DNA of 6,351 nt, taken from an uncultured Thermoleophilia bacterium (GTDB lineage Bacteria > Actinomycetota > Thermoleophilia > UBA2241). The stretch covers positions 1 to 6,351 of the forward strand of contig CAIXSE010000339.1 of NCBI GenBank assembly GCA_903921965.1, read 5' to 3'. Position numbers and translations under genes: made by a program. The notes under the pieces were generated by a model, which saw nothing but the letters and a program-made list of their open reading frames with translations, was not told the DNA's origin and searched no databases. Positions 1 through 5,471 of the stretch are shown here, piece after piece (within the stretch, counting starts at the first letter, position 1; the number at the start of each line of letters is the position of its first letter).

Positions 1-3000
1 ACTACCCGGAGGGCGAGCGGCGCCTGCTGTCGCTCTTCGCCGCCATGCTCGCGGGCGTGCGCCACCGCATGCGCACGGAGCTGGCGCGGCGCGAGGGTGA
101 GCGCCGGCTCCAGAACGTCATCCAGGGCACCCGCGCCGGCACCTGGGAGTGGAACGTTCAGACCGGAGAGACGGTGTTCAACCAGCGCTGGGCCGAGATC
201 CTCGGGTACCGTCTGGCCGACCTGGAGCCCGTGAACATCCAGACCTGGGCGTCGCTGGCCCACCCGGACGACCTCGCCGCGTCCGATGCGCAGCTCGGGC
301 AGGTGTTCGCGAGGCGGCGCGACTACTACGACATCGAGTGCCGCATGCAGCACCGCGACGGCCACTGGGTCTGGGTGCACGACCGCGGCACGGTGACCGA
401 GTGGCTGGAGGACGGCCGGCCGCTGTGGATGTCCGGCACCCACGTCGACGTGACCGAGGCGCACGAGGCGCGAGAAGCCCTGCGCGCCGGCGAGGAGCGC
501 CTGCGCGACCTGGCGCTCACCACGGCCGACTGGCTGTGGGAGGTGGACGCCGAAGGGCGCTACACCTCGTGCTCCGACAAGGTCCGGGACGTGCTCGGGT
601 ACGAACCGCACGAGGTCGTCGGGCGCACGCCGTTCGCCTTCATGGCGCCCGGCGAGGCCGAGCGGCTCGGACACGTCTTCGCAGGCCTGATCGAGCGCCG
701 CGAGGGCTGCGCCGAGCTCGTCAACACGAATCTGCACCGGGACGGGCACGAGGTCGTGCTGTCCACCTCGTGCGTCCCCGTGCTCGGCGACAGCGGCCTG
801 CTCCTTGGGTTCCGCGGCGTCGACAAGGACGTCACCGCCGAGGTCCAGGCCCGCGAGGCGCTGCTGCAGAGCGAGGCGCGCTACCGCGCCGTGAGCGACA
901 CGGCGGCCGACGCCGTCATCACCGCCGGCCTCGACGGCACCATCACCGGCTGGAACCCCGCCGCGCAGCTGATGTTCGGCTACACCGAGGCGGAGGCCGT
1001 GGGCAGCCCGGTCACCATGCTCATGCCGGACGCCTTCCGCCACGCCCACCCGGCGGCGATGCGGCGCGTCAGGGACGGCGGCAGCCTGCGGCTCAACGAC
1101 CGGGTGATGTCACTCGAGGGCAGGCGAAGCGACGGGAGCGAGTTCCCCATCGAACTGTCGATGGCGGAGTGGGAGCTCGCCGGCGTACGGTCCATCACGA
1201 CGATCGTCCGCGACGTCAGCGAGCGCCACGCTGCCGAGCGGGCGCTGGCCGCGTCCGAGGCGCAGTTCCGCCTTCTTGCGGAGAACGCCTCGGACCTGGT
1301 GTTCCGTGCCGACAACGACGGCGTCACGCTCTGGGTCTCCCCCTCGGTCACGGCGGCGCTGGGGTGGCGACCCGAGGAGCTCGTCGGGCTCTCCATCGCC
1401 GGCTTCGTCCACCCCGACGACCTCGCGACGCTGCGCGGCGCCCAGAGTGTGTTGCTCGAGGGCGAGGCGGCCAGATACGAGCTCCGGCTGAGGACGGCCG
1501 ACGGCGACCACCGCTGGATGGCGGTCAGCTCGAGGCCGATCGTCGACGAGCACGGCGTCGTGGTGGGCCGCGTCGGCGGCCTGCGCGACATCCAGAGCGA
1601 GGTCGAGGCGCGCCGGGCGCTCGCCGCGAGCGAGGAGCAGTACAGGCGCGTCTTCGACGTCGAACCCGACGGCCTGCTGCTCGTCGACCGGCAGACCCTC
1701 GGCATCGTCGACGCCAACGAGTCGGCCGTGCGCATGTACGGTTTCGACCGCGAGGAGCTGCTCAGGCAGTCGCTCGGCACGCTCTCGGCCGAGCCCGAGG
1801 CCACGCGCCGGACCATCGAGACGGCCGCCGGGCCCAGCGAGGTGCACGTGCCGTTGCGCAGCCACCGCCGCAGGGACGGCTCGGTCTTCCCCGTGGAGGT
1901 CTCGGCGGCCGGCCTGAGGCTCGACGACCGCGACCTGGTGTGCCTGGCGCTGCGCGACGTGACCGACCGCGAGGCGCACTCGGCCCTCGCCGTCGCCTCC
2001 AGCGAGGTCACGGCCCGGCTGCTGCGGACCAACGAGACGGCCACGAGCAGCGATCTGTACAACGTCATCCTGCTGCCGCTCCTGCTGGCCACGGCGGCCG
2101 ACCGCGTCCGGGTCTACGAACAGGACGCGGCGACCGGGCCCGAGGTCCCGTACACGCAGAAGGCCTACCTCGCCGCGCCCGGAGCCTACGCGGTCCCGGA
2201 CCCGGGCACCTGGGCGACCCGCCGGGACTTCGGCGAGCAGTGGTCGGCGCTCGTCTCCCGCGGCGAGCCGTTCCAGGTCCACGCCGACGCGAGCGGGGGC
2301 ATCGGTGCGGTGCCCCGCGAGGCGCAGGTCCAGTCCCTGCTCGCACTGCCGTTCGGCACGCGCGGCGACACCACGGGCTTCGTGGCGCTCGAGTTCGCCC
2401 GCCACCGCCGCGAGTGGGGCCGCGACGAGCTGCTCCAGCTCGGCGCGGCCGCCTCGGCGCTGTCGACGGCGCTGGAGCGCCAGCGCGCGCTCCGCGCGGT
2501 GCGCGCGCGCACCGGCGAGCTCAGCGCCCTGCTCGACGCGAGCCGTGCCATAGTGTCGACCATCGAGTACGACCGCGTGCTGCACGAGGTGGCGCGCGCT
2601 GCGGGTGAGGCGCTCGACGCCCCCGAGTGCGTCATCTGGGAGTACGTCGAGCGCCGGCGGCAGGCCGAGTTCCGCTGCCTGTGGGAGCGCGACCCCAGGC
2701 CGGGACTGGCCGAGAGTCTCGCGGGGACTTCCTACGGGATCGACGGGTACCCGGGCGGCCTGCAGCAGCTGCGGCGCGGGCACGCCTCACAGCAGTCTCG
2801 CTCGGACCCGGACCTCACCGACGCCGACGCCGACGCCATGGACGGCCACGGTGAGAAGACGTGGCTCACCGTCCCCCTCGTCGCCGCGGAGGAGCTCGTC
2901 GGCGTGATGACCCTCATCGAGAGCGAGGCCGAGCGCGACTTCCTCCCCGGCGAGCGGCGGCTGGCCGAGGCCATCGGGGAGCAGGCCGCGGTCGCGCTCA

Positions 3001-4085
3001 GCAACGCGCGCCTGTACAGGAGGCAGGAGGAGCGCAACCGCTGGCTCCACTCCCTGGTGGAGGCGGGACGGCAGGTGACCTCCAGGCTCGCCATGGACGC
3101 CCTGCTCGAGAACGTGGCCCGTCTCGCCGCGGAGTCCGTGCTCGCGCCTGTGGTCTTCATCTACGAGTACGACGCCGGGCGCGACGCCCTCGTCACACGC
3201 TCCCGCTACGGCCCCGACGGCGTGGGCAGGGAAGAGCCCTGTGGCGCCGAGTTCCCGCTCGACGAGACCCCGGGCGACCGCCGCGCGCTGTTCGGGGGCG
3301 AGGTGTTCGTCGAGACCCTCTCGGACCCGGCGCTCCTCGCGGGAGTGCGCGAGGACATGCTGCGCGCCGGCGAGAAGACGCTGGTCAACGTGCCCTTCCG
3401 CTTCGCCGGCGAGCCGCTCGGCATGATGGTCCTCATCGAGACGGAGGCCGAGCGCGACTTCACCGGGGACGAGCTCGACTATCTGAGCGCGTTCGGCGAG
3501 CAGGCGGCGGTGGCACTGCACAACGCGCGCCTCTACGCCACGATCGAGAAGCAGGCGGCCACCGACGGCGCCACCGGGCTCGCCAACCAACGCGCCTTCT
3601 ACCAGCGACTCGAGCTCGAGCTGGCACGCACGGCCAGGTACTCTTCGCCGGTCTCGCTGCTGCTGGTCGACATCGACGACTTCAAGTCGGTGAACGACTC
3701 GTACGGGCATCTTGCCGGCGATGACGTGCTGCGCGCGATCGCCGGCGTGATCGCCGAAGAGGTCCGCACGGATGTCGACCTCCCGGCGCGGTACGGCGGC
3801 GAGGAGTTCGCCGTGATCCTGCCGGAGACGGTCGCGTCGCCCGAGCCGGGCACGGTGAGTGCCTCTACCGGCGGCGGCGCGGTCGCCGAACGGATCAGGG
3901 CGCGGATCGCGGCCGAGCCGTTCGTGCTCGACAGTGGTGTGGAGCTGCGCCTGACGGTGAGCGTCGGCGTCGCGAGCGCCCCGGACATGGCGAAGGACGC
4001 GCCCGGCCTGATGGCCTGCGCCGACGCGGCGCTGTACGCGGCAAAGGCCGCGGGCAAGGACTGCGTGCGGGTCGGCGGCGGCTGA
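1..4085 (+). CDS. Multi-PAS/GAF sensor diguanylate cyclase (5' end outside window)
   Basis: This enzyme is expected to condense two GTP into cyclic di-GMP under control of several sensory domains. The frame is open from the first full codon at 3 and 1360 residues are visible. The ATG at 45 has no Shine-Dalgarno sequence and lies inside what looks like the end of a GAF domain (YPEGERRLLSLFAAML), so the real start is upstream. Domains by visible residue: PAS1 36-156, PAS2 163-286, PAS3 290-413, PAS4 418-536, PAS5 542-658, GAF1 about 661-830, GAF2 843-1003, GAF3 1016-1180, GGDEF 1185-1358. Short helical linkers (ALAASEAQF, ALAASEEQY) join PAS units. The GGDEF domain keeps DIDDFK (D1223, D1225), N1231/D1232 and GGEEF (1265-1269), so it should be active. 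No transmembrane segment is visible, so the seen part is cytoplasmic. There is no EAL or HD-GYP domain. PAS/GAF ligands cannot be read from sequence; domain edges are approximate. Confidence 0.95.
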   Translation, partial: YPEGERRLLSLFAAMLAGVRHRMRTELARREGERRLQNVIQGTRAGTWEWNVQTGETVFNQRWAEILGYRLADLEPVNIQTWASLAHPDDLAASDAQLGQVFARRRDYYDIECRMQHRDGHWVWVHDRGTVTEWLEDGRPLWMSGTHVDVTEAHEAREALRAGEERLRDLALTTADWLWEVDAEGRYTSCSDKVRDVLGYEPHEVVGRTPFAFMAPGEAERLGHVFAGLIERREGCAELVNTNLHRDGHEVVLSTSCVPVLGDSGLLLGFRGVDKDVTAEVQAREALLQSEARYRAVSDTAADAVITAGLDGTITGWNPAAQLMFGYTEAEAVGSPVTMLMPDAFRHAHPAAMRRVRDGGSLRLNDRVMSLEGRRSDGSEFPIELSMAEWELAGVRSITTIVRDVSERHAAERALAASEAQFRLLAENASDLVFRADNDGVTLWVSPSVTAALGWRPEELVGLSIAGFVHPDDLATLRGAQSVLLEGEAARYELRLRTADGDHRWMAVSSRPIVDEHGVVVGRVGGLRDIQSEVEARRALAASEEQYRRVFDVEPDGLLLVDRQTLGIVDANESAVRMYGFDREELLRQSLGTLSAEPEATRRTIETAAGPSEVHVPLRSHRRRDGSVFPVEVSAAGLRLDDRDLVCLALRDVTDREAHSALAVASSEVTARLLRTNETATSSDLYNVILLPLLLATAADRVRVYEQDAATGPEVPYTQKAYLAAPGAYAVPDPGTWATRRDFGEQWSALVSRGEPFQVHADASGGIGAVPREAQVQSLLALPFGTRGDTTGFVALEFARHRREWGRDELLQLGAAASALSTALERQRALRAVRARTGELSALLDASRAIVSTIEYDRVLHEVARAAGEALDAPECVIWEYVERRRQAEFRCLWERDPRPGLAESLAGTSYGIDGYPGGLQQLRRGHASQQSRSDPDLTDADADAMDGHGEKTWLTVPLVAAEELVGVMTLIESEAERDFLPGERRLAEAIGEQAAVALSNARLYRRQEERNRWLHSLVEAGRQVTSRLAMDALLENVARLAAESVLAPVVFIYEYDAGRDALVTRSRYGPDGVGREEPCGAEFPLDETPGDRRALFGGEVFVETLSDPALLAGVREDMLRAGEKTLVNVPFRFAGEPLGMMVLIETEAERDFTGDELDYLSAFGEQAAVALHNARLYATIEKQAATDGATGLANQRAFYQRLELELARTARYSSPVSLLLVDIDDFKSVNDSYGHLAGDDVLRAIAGVIAEEVRTDVDLPARYGGEEFAVILPETVASPEPGTVSASTGGGAVAERIRARIAAEPFVLDSGVELRLTVSVGVASAPDMAKDAPGLMACADAALYAAKAAGKDCVRVGGG
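870..1241 (+). other. PAS3 domain, FixL/DosP-like, possible haem sensor
   Basis: This is a domain inside the cyclase. It reads AADAVITAGLDGTITGWNPA, then MPDAFRHAHPAAM, and ends in VRDVSERH, the usual PAS-to-linker motif. The stretch from MP to SDG aligns without gaps to the haem PAS of E. coli DosP as I recall it, with His349 (codon 1047-1049) at the proximal haem ligand. The DosP distal Met position is Arg367 here and the distal Arg position is Met369. Many PAS domains of this subgroup that are not known to bind haem also have a His here, so haem binding is only a hypothesis. Confidence 0.45.
2901..3462 (+). repeat. Direct repeat within tandem GAF domains
   Basis: Two in-frame segments, about 2901-2943 and 3420-3462, are nearly identical in bases and encode GVMTLIESEAERDF and GMMVLIETEAERDF. 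Each is followed by a GEQAAVAL-NARLY segment (about 2979-3015 and 3498-3534), and each is preceded by a GEKT motif. The repeat period is about 519 bp. This indicates that GAF2 and GAF3 arose by duplication of one unit. GAF1 is much more distant. Confidence 0.75.
3555..4076 (+). other. GGDEF catalytic domain with non-canonical I-site
   Basis: This is the C-terminal catalytic domain of the cyclase. It opens with ATDGATGLANQRAFYQRL, then LLVDIDDFKSVNDSYGH (metal and guanine binding) and ARYGGEEFAVILPE at 3786-3827. The inhibitory RxxD motif normally ends five residues before GGEEF. Here the tetrad at that place is T-D-V-D (3768-3779), with the Arg one codon too early (3765-3767). About ten extra residues lie between ILPET and AERIR (3831-3884). 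The domain ends with the usual ADAALYAAKAAGKD motif, so the catalytic domain is complete. Confidence 0.9.
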
Positions 4086-4171
4086 CGCGCCGAAGCCGAC
4101 GCGCTCGAGCGGCCCGCGGGCCAGCAGCCGGGCGGTACGGGCCTCGCCGGCCATCTCGCGCGGGAAGCAGC
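4086..4171. other. Convergent intergenic spacer with palindromes
   Basis: This 86-bp spacer separates the stop codons of the cyclase (+) and the SGNH lipoprotein (-). It contains two abutting perfect palindromes, CGCTCGAGCG (4102-4111) and GGCCCGCGGGCC (4111-4122). They have no loop and no T-run on either side, so they are not a classical intrinsic terminator, although they could contribute to termination of either gene. No small gene is supported here. Confidence 0.4.
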
Positions 4172-4903
4172 TCAGAGCAGCCGGGACACCACCCCGGCCA
4201 CGTCGCCGGCGACGACGCCGTACCCGGCCGGCGTGAGGTGCACGGTATCGCGGTAGTACGCTTCGTCGAACTCGTCGCCGGCGTCGCCGACCGCCTCGTC
4301 GGCGGCCACGTCGGCGAGGCCGTCGGCGAAGCCGCGCCACCCGGCGCGGAGCTTGTCGTTGAGCGCGGTCCGCGCCGCTTCGAAGTCCGCCGAGCCCTCG
4401 CGCGGCAGGACCGTGAGGAGGACCACGCGGAACCCCGCCCGCTGCCGCGCCCGGCAGTAGGAGGCGAGGTGCCGGTAGGCGGCATCGGCGTCGAAGGGCG
4501 GCTCGGTGCCGTACATCAGGTCGTTGGTGCCCTCCCAGACGACGAGGACCGGGGCGCGCCGGCCCCGCGCGAGCGGATCGACCTGGGTCGCGGCGTCGGC
4601 CTGCATCATCTGCGTCGTCTGGCCGGGGACGCCCAGGTTGCGGCCCTCGAGCCCCTGCGGCAGCAGGGCCATGACCTGCGCGGGCATCGTGTCGGCGCCG
4701 TCGAGGCCCGTATCGGCGACGAGGGAGCAGCCGTCGAAGACGACGAGACCGGGAGCGGCGGCGGCCGAGGCGGCTGCGCGCACGGCCGCCGGCGAGGGTG
4801 CGTCCGTCGCCGGGGCCGATCCCGGTGCAGCCCCGCACCCCACAAGTGAAGCGGCCGCGGCGAGGGCCGCGGCCGGCATCAGGATGCGCTGGTGAAGCTT
4901 CAC
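4172..4903 (-). CDS. SGNH/GDSL-type hydrolase lipoprotein
   Basis: This is a predicted exported ester hydrolase; the substrate is unknown. The start is GTG at 4903-4901, chosen because AGGGGAGG lies 5 bases upstream. The 243-residue product begins with a basic tip and a hydrophobic stretch ending in the lipobox LVGC (Cys23), so it should be lipid-anchored outside the membrane, followed by an Ala/Pro-rich linker to about residue 51. The SGNH blocks are all present: block I FDGCSLVAD with nucleophile Ser60, block II NLGVPGQTT (Gly91), block III WEGTNDL (Asn127) and block V DTVHLTPAGY (Asp219, His222). Block I has Cys59 where the family usually has Asp (GDSL). Cys150 could pair with Cys59. It could act on acylated cell-wall glycans or lipids, but nothing shows which. 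It follows rpsR on the same strand across 66 bp containing a strong hairpin. Confidence 0.9.
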   Translation of the reverse strand: MKLHQRILMPAAALAAAASLVGCGAAPGSAPATDAPSPAAVRAAASAAAAPGLVVFDGCSLVADTGLDGADTMPAQVMALLPQGLEGRNLGVPGQTTQMMQADAATQVDPLARGRRAPVLVVWEGTNDLMYGTEPPFDADAAYRHLASYCRARQRAGFRVVLLTVLPREGSADFEAARTALNDKLRAGWRGFADGLADVAADEAVGDAGDEFDEAYYRDTVHLTPAGYGVVAGDVAGVVSRLL

Positions 4904-4908
4904 GGGTG

Positions 4909-4916
4909 CCTCCCCT
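4909..4916 (-). promoter_or_regulatory. Ribosome binding site of the SGNH lipoprotein
   Basis: On the minus strand this reads AGGGGAGG, 5 bases before the GTG at 4903. It decides the GTG start over the in-frame ATG eight codons later (MPAAALA), which would remove the basic N-terminus of the signal peptide. Confidence 0.75.
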
Positions 4917-4919
4917 GGG

Positions 4920-4945
4920 GCCGGCGTCGCGCACGCGACGCCGGC
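4920..4945 (-). terminator. Perfect 12-bp GC hairpin after rpsR
   Basis: GCCGGCGTCGCG (4920-4931) and CGCGACGCCGGC (4934-4945) are exact inverted repeats around CA; in practice 11 bp with a 4-base loop. It lies 24 bp after the rpsR stop and ends 3 bp before the Shine-Dalgarno of the next gene. There is no T-run, so it is either a U-less terminator of the sort described in high-GC bacteria or a leader hairpin that modulates the lipoprotein mRNA. Confidence 0.55.
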
Positions 4946-4969
4946 GCTGCGGGAGAGCTGTACGGCGGG

Positions 4970-5272
4970 TCAGCGCGGGCGCCGGCCGCCCTTCTCGATG
5001 CCCTTGCTCTCGGCGACGTACGGCAGCAGCGCCATCTCGCGGGCGCGCTTCACCGCCGTGGCCAGCTGATGCTGGTGGCGGCGGCACGTGCCGGTGACGC
5101 GCGGCGACTTGATCTTGCCGCGGTCGCTGATGAAGCGGCGCAGGCCCGTGGCGTCCTTGTAGTCGACCTCGTCGATCTTCTCTTTGCAGAAGTGGCAGAA
5201 CCGGCGGCGCGAGGGATCGAACGGACGGCCCCTCTTCTTGTCGCTCCTGGTCCTTGTCTTGGCTTGCGGCAT
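4970..5272 (-). CDS. rpsR: 30S ribosomal protein S18, zinc-site (C+) form
   Basis: S18 binds next to S6 on the platform of the 30S subunit. The 100-residue product has the family core [32 protein letters not shown] and [12 protein letters not shown]. Cys26, Cys29, Cys63 and His66 form the CXXC...CXXH set of the zinc-type S18, in contrast to the C-minus paralogues used under zinc starvation. The length is a little above the typical 75-90, due to basic tails on both ends. The ATG at 5272 follows AAAGGA with 6-base spacing. S18 genes normally sit with rpsF, ssb and rplI; none of these is in the window. The upstream neighbour is a cytochrome gene 199 bp away and the downstream one a lipoprotein. 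The intact core suggests a working protein. Whether it is the only S18 gene in the genome cannot be told from here. Confidence 0.98.
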   Translation of the reverse strand: MPQAKTRTRSDKKRGRPFDPSRRRFCHFCKEKIDEVDYKDATGLRRFISDRGKIKSPRVTGTCRRHQHQLATAVKRAREMALLPYVAESKGIEKGGRRPR

Positions 5273-5274
5273 GT

Positions 5275-5342
5275 ACGTTCCTTTCCCTCAGCCGATGCGG
5301 CGCGTCCGCCCATGCGGCTGCGACCTGTGCGCACTGGAACGT
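5275..5342 (-). promoter_or_regulatory. Structured rpsR leader with possible Shine-Dalgarno pairing
   Basis: The Shine-Dalgarno AAAGGA is at 5284-5279. GGAACGT, overlapping it (5281-5275 on the minus strand), is exactly complementary to ACGTTCC at 5342-5336, giving a 7-bp outer stem. Inside is a second hairpin (5320-5289): CAGCCG pairs with CGGCTG, AU with AU, and GCGG with CCGC around a 5-base loop, 12 bp in all with a bulged C and a bulged GG. A second purine run, GAGGG (5289-5285), stays unpaired. This could limit or regulate S18 translation; the fold was found by eye. Confidence 0.35.
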
Positions 5343-5344
5343 GA

Positions 5345-5373
5345 ATCATGCCTGTATCACGCCCTCGGTGCAA
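5345..5373 (-). promoter_or_regulatory. Weak candidate promoter of rpsR
   Basis: On the minus strand TTGCAC (5373-5368) and CATGAT (5350-5345) are 17 bases apart, matching the sigma-70 consensus at 3 of 6 and 4 of 6 positions. The implied transcription start is near 5338, which would fall inside the outer leader stem and shorten it. Such matches arise by chance, so this is only a candidate. Confidence 0.2.
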
Positions 5374-5413
5374 GCCGGGATGCGCGGGCCGTGGACCTGC
5401 CCCACGCGGACGC

Positions 5414-5461
5414 CGGCGAGACTCAGTCGTTCCGCGTCTCGCCGCGGACGGCGAGGAGACG
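5414..5461 (-). repeat. Three-arm alternative hairpin after the cytochrome gene
   Basis: In minus-strand order the arms are A (5461-5450), B (5444-5435) and C (5422-5414). B pairs with C over 9 perfect bp with a 13-base loop. B can instead pair with A over 5+4 bp with a 3-base bulge and a 6-base loop. The two pairings exclude each other. The structure starts 10 bp after the cytochrome stop codon. No T-run follows, so it is not a classical terminator; it may terminate or stabilise the cytochrome mRNA. Confidence 0.45.
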
Positions 5462-5471
5462 GGACGTCAGG

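Noticed and set aside
45..47. ATG at 45 as the start of the cyclase
   Set aside because: No Shine-Dalgarno precedes it, and the upstream in-frame residues continue a GAF-domain end, so the gene begins outside the window.
149..2608. An 819-codon open frame on the plus strand in a second frame
   Set aside because: Its translation is dominated by Arg, Ala, Pro and Gly, and it lies wholly within the well-supported cyclase frame.
1110..2783. A 557-codon open frame on the minus strand
   Set aside because: It is antisense to PAS3-GAF2 of the cyclase, with no ribosome site or recognisable motif; long antisense frames are common at this GC content.
2819..2836. Three tandem copies of CGACGC as a simple-sequence repeat
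   Set aside because: It encodes an in-frame acidic DADADA stretch of GAF2 and is too short to mean more than codon bias.
2787..5087. A 766-codon open frame on the minus strand
   Set aside because: It overlaps the cyclase in antisense, runs out of frame through the SGNH gene, and ends in rpsR territory. Its translation is Arg/Gly/Pro-rich with no domain, as expected for a shadow frame in high-GC DNA.
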